Assembly: GCF_038024105.1 (NCBI RefSeq)
Contig: NZ_CP150661.1
Location: forward strand, 2,623,001 to 2,687,000
From: Polaribacter butkevichii
GTDB taxonomy: Bacteria > Bacteroidota > Bacteroidia > Flavobacteriales > Flavobacteriaceae
DNA: 64,000 nucleotides
Reading direction: 5' to 3'
Part shown: one piece after another, positions 52,597 through 59,696 of the stretch
How the letters are laid out: every line of letters starts with the position of its first letter
How positions within the stretch are numbered: the stretch's first letter is position 1
Position numbers and translations under genes: made by a program
The notes under the pieces: generated by a model
The model's database searches: none
Told to the model about the DNA's origin: nothing
Seen by the model: the letters and a program-made list of their open reading frames with translations, nothing else

Positions 52597-52899
52597 TTAT
52601 TGGAATTTTAGATTTTCAAGTTCTTTTTTATCAATAAAACTTAAATCAAAGGAAATTAAAAGTTGTGTTTCTATTTCATAACAAGATCCTAAAGAAATTC
52701 TTAGAAAGCGTTTAAAATCTTTATTTGAACTTCTAGCTGCTCCTTCATCGATATTAGAAGGTATAGAGACTACTGCTCTTCTTAGTTGAGAAATTAATCC
52801 AAACTTTTCATCAGTAGGAAAAGTCTTAGTAATAATGTAGATATCAGTGCAAAATGCTCTACTTAATTGCCAGAATTTTAAATCTTTATACCTGTGCAT
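52597..52899 (-). CDS. Four-helix-bundle protein of the S23/IVP family
   Basis: The protein has the S23 pattern: YKDLKFWQLSRAFCTDIY, KTFPTDEKFGLISQLRRAVVSIPSNIDEGAARSSNKDFKRFLRISLGSCYEIETQLLIS. It was first known from open frames inside 23S rRNA intervening sequences, and many bacteria carry chromosomal copies of unknown role. At 100 residues it is about 15-20 shorter than usual because the last helix stops at ELENLKFQ. The gene sits between panB and a dehydrogenase gene beside a 16-base tandem repeat. Confidence 0.88.
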   Translation of the reverse strand: MHRYKDLKFWQLSRAFCTDIYIITKTFPTDEKFGLISQLRRAVVSIPSNIDEGAARSSNKDFKRFLRISLGSCYEIETQLLISFDLSFIDKKELENLKFQ

Positions 52900-52977
52900 A
52901 TTTTATAAATTTTAAAATAACTAGATTGTTAATAAATTGTTAGTTTCATTCATCCAATTTTAGAATGTTTATGTCAA

Positions 52978-53057
52978 ATCTAACAATCTAATTATCTAAC
53001 AATCTAATTATCTAACAATCTAATCATCTAACAATCTAATTATCAAAAAATCTAATA
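52978..53057. repeat. 16-bp tandem repeat, five units
   Basis: ATCTAACAATCTAATT is repeated at 52978, 52994, 53010 and 53026 (the third with one change), with a degenerate fifth copy at 53042-53057. The array lies between the S23-family gene and panB. Related ATTAGATTATT sequence in the opposite orientation lies at the other side of the S23 gene (about 52584-52600). Confidence 0.85.
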
Positions 53058-53065
53058 ACAGTTAT

Positions 53066-53884
53066 TTAATATTGCTCTTTATCATTAGGAAAATCTCCAC
53101 TTTTTACATCATCAATATAAGTTTCAAAAGCGCCTGTCATGTCTTTATATAAATCTAAATACCTACGTAAAAAACGTGGATGAAATTCGTGTGTCATCCC
53201 TAACATATCGTGGGTAACTAAAACTTGACCATCTACACCATTTCCGGCTCCAATACCAATTACCGGAATAGAGATTGCTTCTGCAACTTCTTGTGCTAAT
53301 TTTGCAGGTACTTTTTCTAAAACAACAGCAAAACAACCAAGTTTTTCTAGCATTAAAGCATCTTCCATTAATTGCTCTGCTTCTTCCTCTTCTTTGGCTC
53401 TTACGGTATAAGTACCAAATTTATAGATAGATTGTGGCGTTAAACCTAAATGCCCCATTACAGGAATTCCTGCATTTAATATGCGTTTTATAGATTCTTT
53501 AATTTCTTTACCACCTTCTAATTTTATAGAGTGTCCACCACTTTCTTTCATAATTCTAATAGCAGAACGCAATGCTTCTTTTGGGTCAGATTGATAACTA
53601 CCAAAAGGTAAATCTACCACCACCAAACAACGGTTAATGGCTCTAACTACAGAACTTGCATGATAGATCATTTGATCTAAAGTTATAGGCAACGTTGTTT
53701 CATGACCCGCCATAACGTTAGAGGCAGAATCGCCTACTAAAAGAACATCTATACCAGCCCCATCTAAAATTTTAGCCATTGTAAAATCATACGCAGTTAA
53801 CATGGAAATTTTCTCTCCATTTTTCTTCATATCTACAAGAGATTTTACAGTAACTTTTTTATATTCTTTCTTTGCTGTTGACAT
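53066..53884 (-). CDS. panB: 3-methyl-2-oxobutanoate hydroxymethyltransferase
   Basis: PanB makes ketopantoate from alpha-ketoisovalerate and methylenetetrahydrofolate, the first committed step of pantothenate and coenzyme A synthesis. Metal and substrate segments are present: [62 protein letters not shown] and [16 protein letters not shown]. Its 272 residues are standard. No panC or panD is adjacent. The tandem repeat array begins 8 bases past its stop codon. Confidence 0.96.
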   Translation of the reverse strand: MSTAKKEYKKVTVKSLVDMKKNGEKISMLTAYDFTMAKILDGAGIDVLLVGDSASNVMAGHETTLPITLDQMIYHASSVVRAINRCLVVVDLPFGSYQSDPKEALRSAIRIMKESGGHSIKLEGGKEIKESIKRILNAGIPVMGHLGLTPQSIYKFGTYTVRAKEEEEAEQLMEDALMLEKLGCFAVVLEKVPAKLAQEVAEAISIPVIGIGAGNGVDGQVLVTHDMLGMTHEFHPRFLRRYLDLYKDMTGAFETYIDDVKSGDFPNDKEQY

Positions 53885-54161
53885 ACTTTTTGTTTTTTAT
53901 GTATATGTAAATGTATGAAAAAGCAGCAAATATGTAACAAGTTTATAGATTGTTGATTTTACTAATTTTTTAGGACTTAATTAAGAATTGAATTGTTTTT
54001 AATATTCTGTAAATAAGTTATTTATAAGGAGCTTGTTAGGTTTGTATTTTCTCTGATTATAGAAAAAATATATTTAAAACTTACTTGTTAAATTGGCGTT
54101 AAAACAAATAGTTATTAAAAGAAGAGGAAATTGTAAAGCTATTTTTAATAAAAATTTGCAC

Positions 54162-54169
54162 TATATTTG
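54162..54169 (+). promoter_or_regulatory. Promoter -7 element of second ECF sigma gene
   Basis: TATATTTG matches TAnnTTTG and lies 16 bases before the ATG at 54186. It falls inside a longer open frame starting at 54093, which argues against that start. No -33 TTG is found at the usual spacing. Confidence 0.5.
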
Positions 54170-54185
54170 GCTTTTTAATTCTAAG

Positions 54186-54752
54186 ATGACACAAGAGCAA
54201 GTTGTACTAAATACCGACAAATGGATAGATAATTATGCAGATTATATGTATAATTATGCTGTTGTGCGTGTAAATAATGGAGATTTAGCTAAAGATTTGG
54301 TACAAGATACTTTTTTTGCAGGTTTAAAGTCTGCTAAAAATTTTCAAGGAAAATCTACGGAAAGAACTTGGTTAATTTCAATCTTAAAAAGAAAAATAAT
54401 AGACCATTATAGAAAAATTAATTCTAAAAAAGGACAAGCCGAAGTTAGAATGAATTTTTATGATGATGGTGAAAATGAAGGAAATTGGATAGAGGAAAGA
54501 GTGCCACAAAGTTGGGACAATCAATCTGAAAAAACAATTGAAAACGAAGAATTAAAAAGTCAATTAGATTCTTGTATAGATGCTTTGCCAGAAAAATATG
54601 CAATGGTATTTAGAATGAAAACCATTCAAGAATTTGAAACTGAAGAAATTTGTAAGGAATTAGATATCACAGCGTCTAACCTATGGGTTATCATTCATAG
54701 AGCAAGAACACAGCTCAGAAAATGTATGGAAGATAATTGGTTTAATAATTAA
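54186..54752 (+). CDS. ECF RNA polymerase sigma factor (second)
   Basis: From the ATG at 54186 (MTQEQVVLNTDKWIDNYADYM) this is a sigma-70 ECF factor with region 2 (GDLAKDLVQDTFFAGLKSAKNF and RTWLISILKRKIIDHYRK) and region 4 (LDSCIDALPEKYAMVFRMKTIQEFETEEICKELDITASNLWVIIHRARTQLR). It is followed 3 bases later by a small cysteine-rich protein, the usual place for an anti-sigma factor. It is not the FecI-type partner of a TonB receptor. The extended frame from 54093 overlaps the promoter element and is rejected. Confidence 0.92.
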   Translation: MTQEQVVLNTDKWIDNYADYMYNYAVVRVNNGDLAKDLVQDTFFAGLKSAKNFQGKSTERTWLISILKRKIIDHYRKINSKKGQAEVRMNFYDDGENEGNWIEERVPQSWDNQSEKTIENEELKSQLDSCIDALPEKYAMVFRMKTIQEFETEEICKELDITASNLWVIIHRARTQLRKCMEDNWFNN

Positions 54753-54755
54753 GAC

Positions 54756-55019
54756 ATGTTTAAAAGTTTAAAAATTACTTGCGACGAAGCCACAACTATT
54801 TGTGACAAAAGCCAATACGGAGCTGCTACATTAGCAGAAAAAGTAAAATTGAATATTCATTTTTTACGATGTAGAATTTGTTCTTTATATACAAAGCAAA
54901 ATAATACGCTTACAAAAATATATAAAGGCCATGCAAAAAGCTGCAAACAAACAACACGTTGTTTAAGTGAAGAAGATAAAGATGCTTTAAAAAAAGAGTT
55001 AGAAAAACTTAAGATATAA
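54756..55019 (+). CDS. Small putative zinc-binding anti-sigma-like protein
   Basis: This 87-residue protein is co-transcribed with the ECF sigma gene before it. It contains H-x3-C-x2-C (HFLRCRIC, about residues 34-41), the core of the zinc-associated anti-sigma motif, with further cysteines at CDEATTICDKS and KSCKQTTRC. There is no transmembrane segment, so if it is an anti-sigma factor it is soluble, like the ZAS group that senses redox or metals. The assignment rests on motif and position, not on close similarity. Confidence 0.7.
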   Translation: MFKSLKITCDEATTICDKSQYGAATLAEKVKLNIHFLRCRICSLYTKQNNTLTKIYKGHAKSCKQTTRCLSEEDKDALKKELEKLKI

Positions 55020-55029
55020 CAATATTTTC

Positions 55030-55056
55030 GTGATTTTTAGAAAATCACATTTTTTG
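55030..55056 (+). terminator. Rho-independent terminator of the sigma operon
   Basis: GTGATTTT-TAG-AAAATCAC is a perfect stem followed by ATTTTTTG, 11 bases past the stop codon. Confidence 0.85.
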
Positions 55057-55072
55057 ATTTTTTGTTAGATAG

Positions 55073-55109
55073 AAACGGGATTTATAGAAATATAGATTCC
55101 GTTTTTTTT
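55073..55109 (+). terminator. Second hairpin with T run
   Basis: AAACGG pairs with CCGTTT around a 20-base loop containing ATTTATAG and TATAGAT, followed by a T tract. It may back up the first terminator. A repeat-like AGGTCTAGACTGCGCTCAAC follows at about 55169-55188. Confidence 0.5.
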
Positions 55110-55201
55110 GTACTTTTGATTTTATCCTTTCTAGCGGCAGTAGAAAGGTTTGTTCTTTAATCAATTAATAAGGTCTAGACTGCGCTCAACCAAACATTAC
55201 C

Positions 55202-55843
55202 ATGCATTTTTTACCAGAAAATATAGACAATTATGTTGTAGATCACTCACAACAAGAACCTACAATTTTAAAAGAATTAAGTAAAGAAACTTGGCAAAAG
55301 GTGTTAAACCCTAGAATGTTAAGTGGTGCTTTTCAAGGGCGAGTATTGTCTATGATTTCTAAATTGATTCAACCTAAAAACATTTTAGAAATTGGTACTT
55401 ATACAGGGTATTCTGCATTGTCTTTAGCAGAAGGTTTAGCATCCGAAGGAAAAATTTTTACTTTAGATAAAAACGAAGAATTAGAAACGTTACAAAATAA
55501 ATATTTCGAAAAATCTGGTTTTAGAGATCAAATAGTACAATATGTTGGTAATGCCATAGAAATTATACCCACTATTGATGAAAAATTTGATTTGGTTTTT
55601 ATTGATGCAGATAAGTCTAACTACATTAATTATTTTCACTTAATAATTGATAAAATGAATTCTGGTGGTATTATTTTGTCTGATAATGTACTTTGGAGTG
55701 GAAAAGTAGTTGAAGAATTAGACCCAAAAGATAAAGACACTAAAGTACTTTTAGAATATAATAAGTTACTGAATACAGACCATAGAATAGAAACTGTTTT
55801 ATTGCCTATAAGAGATGGATTAACAATAAGTAGGGTAAAATAA
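55202..55843 (+). CDS. SAM-dependent O-methyltransferase, class I
   Basis: The 213-residue protein matches the catechol/caffeoyl-CoA O-methyltransferase-like group: LEIGTYTGYSALSLAEGL is motif I, FTLDKNEE carries the acidic SAM-ribose residue, and FDLVFIDADKSNYINYF, GGIILSDNVLWSGKV and TVLLPIRDGLTISRV complete the fold, with Asp/Asn in DADK and DNV as the metal-binding set. The substrate is unknown. It stands alone; the convergent TatA-like gene follows at once. Confidence 0.93.
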   Translation: MHFLPENIDNYVVDHSQQEPTILKELSKETWQKVLNPRMLSGAFQGRVLSMISKLIQPKNILEIGTYTGYSALSLAEGLASEGKIFTLDKNEELETLQNKYFEKSGFRDQIVQYVGNAIEIIPTIDEKFDLVFIDADKSNYINYFHLIIDKMNSGGIILSDNVLWSGKVVEELDPKDKDTKVLLEYNKLLNTDHRIETVLLPIRDGLTISRVK

Positions 55844-55880
55844 CGAGCTACTAAATAGGTTAAGAGAGGTATAAAACGCT

Positions 55881-56162
55881 TTACATATTACGTTTTATAG
55901 GTCCTGTTATATCATCAATACTATCTTTAACATCTGTAATTTCTTTGTTGATGTTTTTTGTGATATCAGTATCAACGCCTATTTTCTCTGAACTTTCGTT
56001 TATTTCCCTTTTAATGTCATTAGTTGCATCTTTAACTTGACGCATTCCTTTTCCTAATCCTCTGGCAATTTCAGGAATCTTATCTGCACCAAAAAGCATT
56101 ACCACGATTAACATGACAACCATTATTTCTGGACCGCTAATAAATAAAAGAGTTGAATTCAT
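55881..56162 (-). CDS. TatA/B-like twin-arginine translocase subunit
   Basis: This 93-residue protein has the TatA/B start MNSTLLFISGPEIMVVMLIVVMLF, with the conserved Glu in GPE before the helix, the hinge FGADKIPEIARGLGKGMRQVKD, and an amphipathic acidic tail longer than that of the other TatA-like gene (35567-35755). The longer helix and GPE resemble TatB as much as TatA, so it may play the TatB role. tatC is not visible here. Confidence 0.88.
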   Translation of the reverse strand: MNSTLLFISGPEIMVVMLIVVMLFGADKIPEIARGLGKGMRQVKDATNDIKREINESSEKIGVDTDITKNINKEITDVKDSIDDITGPIKRNM

Positions 56163-56373
56163 ACTACAAATATAATTACTTTTTAATCAATATTCTCTTA
56201 ATATTAATTAACATTTTTAAGTGTATATGTTCCTTAAAACATAGTTCTCTTTTCACTTTTAAAGATGCTTAATAGCACCTATTTATAACTTTAAATAAAT
56301 ATTATTTGTTGTTTTTAGTTCTATAACGGTTAAGTTATTTATCACTAAAAAATTAAAATAGATGTAAAGTAAC

Positions 56374-56437
56374 TTCACTGAAAATAGTTAGATGTCTCAC
56401 CATTTTCAGTGAGAACAAATTTCACTGTTTTCAGGGA
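56374..56437. promoter_or_regulatory. Three related sites just upstream of a promoter
   Basis: CACTGAAAATAG at 56376-56387, CATTTTCAGTGA at 56401-56412 (same motif inverted), and TTCACTGTTTTCAG at 56421-56434 (inverted: CTGAAAACAGTGAA). All three share CTGAAAA followed by pyrimidine-purine-G. The last one ends against the -33 element of the promoter at 56438. They look like an array of activator sites. Confidence 0.6.
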
Positions 56438-56468
56438 TTGACAAGTGTTTTTTTTGCTACTACCTTTG
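56438..56468 (+). promoter_or_regulatory. Promoter of the exported lipoprotein gene
   Basis: TTG at 56438-56440, 20 bases, TACCTTTG at 56461-56468 fits the Bacteroidota consensus TTG-N17 to 23-TAnnTTTG well. It implies a 5' leader of about 260 bases before the start at 56735; I see no gene or riboswitch in that leader. Confidence 0.7.
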
Positions 56469-56734
56469 AAAGGTAATTTTTTTTTGTAAAAACTAAAGAA
56501 AGAGAATCAGTAAAATATTCTTGGTTTAAGATTACTAAATTATAGTATAATTTAATATAAATAATAACGGTGTTTACATATTAAAATAGAGTAGTTAAAT
56601 ACTATAATTGGGTGTGAATTTAAAATAATTAAAGACCACTTAAAAGAGGAAAAGATAAAAGTAAAAGATTGTAATTAACTCCGAAATACGGTCTTAAATT
56701 TAATATATATAGGAGCTAACAAAAAAAATGTACA

Positions 56735-58336
56735 ATGAAATTTAATTATTTTTCAATTTTAGCAGCTTTCATGTTGCTGTTCACATCTTGTAGTGATGAA
56801 CTAGAAACCGAAAACATTCAAGAAAAAGCACAAGCTGTAAATTATGATGAAATTCAAGTTTTAAATGGGCGATTATATTTCCCAAACAAATCAATTTTTC
56901 AAAGTTATTATGCCGAATTAAGAGAAAAAAATGAAAATGATTTAGCAGAATTACTTCAAAGAAAATTTTACTCTAAAGATTTTTATTCTTTAAAACCAAT
57001 TGTAAATGAGCAAACAGAAGAGGTTGAAGTTTCAAGGCATTTGGCTAAAATAAAATCTAAATCAAATAAAAATGGTTTACAACAAAAAACATCTTCAACA
57101 AATGAAGATTTATTAGAAAATTTTGATGATTTAGAAGACATTTTTGGAGAAGACGTTTTTACTAGTTTTCTTAATCAAGATGCAGAACTTCAAGTAAAAG
57201 ATAAGGTATATAAATATACAGATACAGGTTTATTTATAGCCGATGCAAAGGAGGTTAAAAGTTTAAATACTTATTTAGAAAAAAAGCAGATTTCAAAAAA
57301 CTTACTTGAACCTACACCAGAAGCAACAAAATTAGCATATATAGAAGAAAATAACCCATGTGGTGGGTTACAACAAGTTCAAAATTTTGAATATTTTATT
57401 GCAGAAGTAGATAATGCTCCTTGTAGCGGAGGCGGTAGCACTGGAGGAGGAAGTTCTGGAGGAAGTAGTGGTTCAGGATCAAGTTCATCAAGCGGAACGC
57501 CAAATGCGCAATTAGCTATAATTTCTAACGGATTAGACCAATGTTCTGGTGCTAAACCTTGGCTTGGTAATTTATTTGGTACTACCAAAGTGTGTATAGA
57601 TCAATATGAAAGTAAAAAGAGAGTAAAAATAAAATACTATAATATTGATATCTTTTTAGGCTATGTTATTGGTATAAAAACTAAGCACCAGAAAAAAGGT
57701 TGGACTGGTTTATGGAGAAAGCAAGATACTGATGAAGTTGCATTGGGAGTTAATAGTTTAACTTGGAAATTTACTCATCCAACACCAGCGGCAGCATTAC
57801 TTAATTACCAGCCAGCAAGAATCTATTTACATAATGGTAAAATGTTTGAGACAGTCAATGGTTATTACAACTCTGTTTTTGCAGGTAACATTCCTGTACC
57901 TAATTTACCTTTTGCTAACAAAGTAGATTTTATTATAGAAGTTGCAATTGGTGCTCCTTTATCTCCTTTTAATGATGAAGAAGATGTTCGCGAATTTATT
58001 TATGAACAACTTTTTAATACGGCTAAAGGTTTATTGCAATCTCATAGTAACAGACAATTAAAGAAAATGGGAGTTGTTGTTACTACTCAAACTTCTACTT
58101 GGGTTCAGTTTTATGATTTTTCTGAAAGTTGTACAAATTGTGATAAAAGAGAGAATATCATTGATTTTGGTATTGTTACACCTCAAATTACTTATAATTT
58201 TGGAACAGGAAGTGGTGGAAGTTTTAGTATTTCATCTTGGAACTTTAATTTTAATAATCCTTCATTAACAGGAATGAGTGCATTTGGAATGGCAAAAAGA
58301 AATGGCCAATGGCACGGTAAAAGAATGGTTTTTTAA
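56735..58336 (+). CDS. Exported lipoprotein with Ser/Gly linker, 533 aa
   Basis: The signal ends at LLFTSC (Cys19). The N-terminal part (about 30-220) contains LNGRLYFPNKSIFQSYYAEL, a pattern seen in the N-terminal domain of many Bacteroidota lipoproteins of unknown role. A low-complexity Gly/Ser linker (about 229-257) joins it to a C-terminal domain (260-533) rich in beta strands and aromatic residues, with cysteine pairs (QCSGAKPW, KVCIDQYE, SCTNCDKRENI). I do not recognise the C-terminal domain. The promoter upstream has three activator-like sites. A beta-barrel gene follows after a terminator. Confidence 0.75.
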   Translation: MKFNYFSILAAFMLLFTSCSDELETENIQEKAQAVNYDEIQVLNGRLYFPNKSIFQSYYAELREKNENDLAELLQRKFYSKDFYSLKPIVNEQTEEVEVSRHLAKIKSKSNKNGLQQKTSSTNEDLLENFDDLEDIFGEDVFTSFLNQDAELQVKDKVYKYTDTGLFIADAKEVKSLNTYLEKKQISKNLLEPTPEATKLAYIEENNPCGGLQQVQNFEYFIAEVDNAPCSGGGSTGGGSSGGSSGSGSSSSSGTPNAQLAIISNGLDQCSGAKPWLGNLFGTTKVCIDQYESKKRVKIKYYNIDIFLGYVIGIKTKHQKKGWTGLWRKQDTDEVALGVNSLTWKFTHPTPAAALLNYQPARIYLHNGKMFETVNGYYNSVFAGNIPVPNLPFANKVDFIIEVAIGAPLSPFNDEEDVREFIYEQLFNTAKGLLQSHSNRQLKKMGVVVTTQTSTWVQFYDFSESCTNCDKRENIIDFGIVTPQITYNFGTGSGGSFSISSWNFNFNNPSLTGMSAFGMAKRNGQWHGKRMVF

Positions 58337-58372
58337 TCTAAATCTCATTTTATTGCGCTCATTTTTTTAAAG

Positions 58373-58412
58373 ACCAAGATTCTTAGTGTTAAAGCTTAAA
58401 TCTTGGTTTTTT
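58373..58412 (+). terminator. Rho-independent terminator
   Basis: ACCAAGATT and AATCTTGGT form a stem followed by TTTTT, after the lipoprotein gene. Confidence 0.85.
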
Positions 58413-58485
58413 ATAATTCTTTAAGATTAAAAAAAATCTATACGATATAAAGTATAGAATTAAAAATAGAAATAAATTTATAATA

Positions 58486-59022
58486 ATGAAGAAAATTATA
58501 ACAGCAATTTTTTTAAGTGCATTTTTTGTTACTTACTCACAAGAAAATAAAAATACGGTAGATGTTTTTGGTTTAAAAGCAGGATTAATAGGTGGTTGGG
58601 TAAGTTATGAAAAAGCTTTAAGTAATAATTTTACTTTAAATAGTGAAGTTGGTTATGAAGGAGGTTTTTTAAAAGGGACAAACGATAAGGTAGATTATGT
58701 GTTTACAACAGTATTTAGTTTAGAACCTAGATTTTATTATAATTTAAAAAAACGAGAAGATAAAGGCAAAAAAACCAAAAATAATTCTGCTAATTATATC
58801 AGTTCCGAATTTTTTTATGTTCCAGATTTATTATCGTCTAGTAACCGAGAAAACCTTAATGTAAACAAATCATTTGGTATTATACCAAAATATGGATTAA
58901 GACGTAGTGTTTCTGATAATTTAATTTTTGAGTTTGCAATTGGAGCGGGTTATGCTTGGGGAGAAAATGAAATTAATGGTATTACAGCGGCACTTGACCT
59001 TAGATTTAACCTTAAATTGTAA
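58486..59022 (+). CDS. Outer-membrane beta-barrel protein, 178 aa
   Basis: A signal peptide (1-19, ending FVTYSQ) leads to alternating amphipathic strands: GLKAGLIGGWVSYEKAL, FTLNSEVGYEGGFLKG, VFSLEPRFYYNL and FEFAIGAGYAWG, closing with AALDLRFNLKL. This is a small 8-strand-type barrel. A palindrome TCTATAC-N8-GTATAGA at 58437-58458 lies in the leader and could be an operator. It follows the lipoprotein gene but is separated from it by a terminator. Function unknown. Confidence 0.78.
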   Translation: MKKIITAIFLSAFFVTYSQENKNTVDVFGLKAGLIGGWVSYEKALSNNFTLNSEVGYEGGFLKGTNDKVDYVFTTVFSLEPRFYYNLKKREDKGKKTKNNSANYISSEFFYVPDLLSSSNRENLNVNKSFGIIPKYGLRRSVSDNLIFEFAIGAGYAWGENEINGITAALDLRFNLKL

Positions 59023-59136
59023 AAAATACAACCAACAAAGTATAACTATAGTGTAAATACTTTTAGTTTCTAAAAGCGGGTAGAGTATAAAACTTTTTCT
59101 AAGTAAAGTTTAAACTTATATTATAAAAGGGTATAT

Positions 59137-59190
59137 AAAAAATAGCAGTTAAGTGCAAACTACAAAGTTTGTGCTTTTCTACTATTTTTT
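59137..59190. terminator. Bidirectional terminator
   Basis: AAAAAATAG and CTATTTTTT flank an inner stem GTGCAAACT / AGTTTGTGC, between the convergent barrel gene and the RNA methyltransferase gene. Confidence 0.75.
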
Positions 59191-59240
59191 ATAAACTAAC
59201 CGTTGTTTCTTAATAGATAGTAATTTTCATTGTATTACAC

Positions 59241-59696
59241 CTAAAAATTAAATTTCGCTTGCCGATCGTACATAATAATACTTCCGGCAACAGACACATT
59301 TAAACTTAATTCCGATTTAAACTTTACCAAATGATGCGATTTTTCAATAGCTAATTTAGACATTCCATGATCTTCTGCGCCTAATAAGTAAACACAACGT
59401 CTTGGGTGTGTAAAAGTTTCTAATTGTACCGCTTTTTCATCTAATTCTACACCAACTAACATAGCGCCTTTTGGGAGGTTGTTAAAGAAATCTTCAAAAG
59501 TTTCGTAATGAAAATAAGGCATTGCACCTGTAGCTTTGTGTGTGTCGCAAGCTTGTTTAGCATAACGATTGCCAATGGTAAAAATAAAACTGGCTCCCAT
59601 ATTTTGGGCAGAGCGCCATAAAACACCTAAATTTTCAGGCGTTTTTCCATTCTGAATTCCGATTCCGAAAAAACCTTGTTTTAAATTGTTTACCAT
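59241..59696 (-). CDS. SpoU/TrmH-family RNA methyltransferase, short form
   Basis: The 151-residue protein has the knotted SPOUT fold: motif 1 NGKTPENLGVLWRSAQNMGA, motif 2 CVYLLGAEDHGMSKLAIEKS, and motif 3 LNVSVAGSIIMYDRQ. It has no N-terminal RNA-binding domain, so it resembles TrmL/YibK-sized enzymes that 2'-O-methylate tRNA. The ATG overlaps the mutS stop by one base (TAATG), so it is translationally coupled to mutS. Confidence 0.92.
   Translation of the reverse strand: MVNNLKQGFFGIGIQNGKTPENLGVLWRSAQNMGASFIFTIGNRYAKQACDTHKATGAMPYFHYETFEDFFNNLPKGAMLVGVELDEKAVQLETFTHPRRCVYLLGAEDHGMSKLAIEKSHHLVKFKSELSLNVSVAGSIIMYDRQAKFNF

Noticed and set aside
52978..53057. Tandem repeat as a CRISPR array
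   Set aside because: The 16-base units are directly contiguous with no spacers, and no cas genes are present.
54093..54185. N-terminal extension of the second ECF sigma factor
   Set aside because: A TATATTTG promoter element at 54162-54169 lies within it, so it would not be transcribed from that promoter.
56469..56734. Riboswitch in the 260-base leader of the lipoprotein gene
   Set aside because: I found no recognisable conserved core or expression-platform hairpin; only AT-rich sequence is visible.
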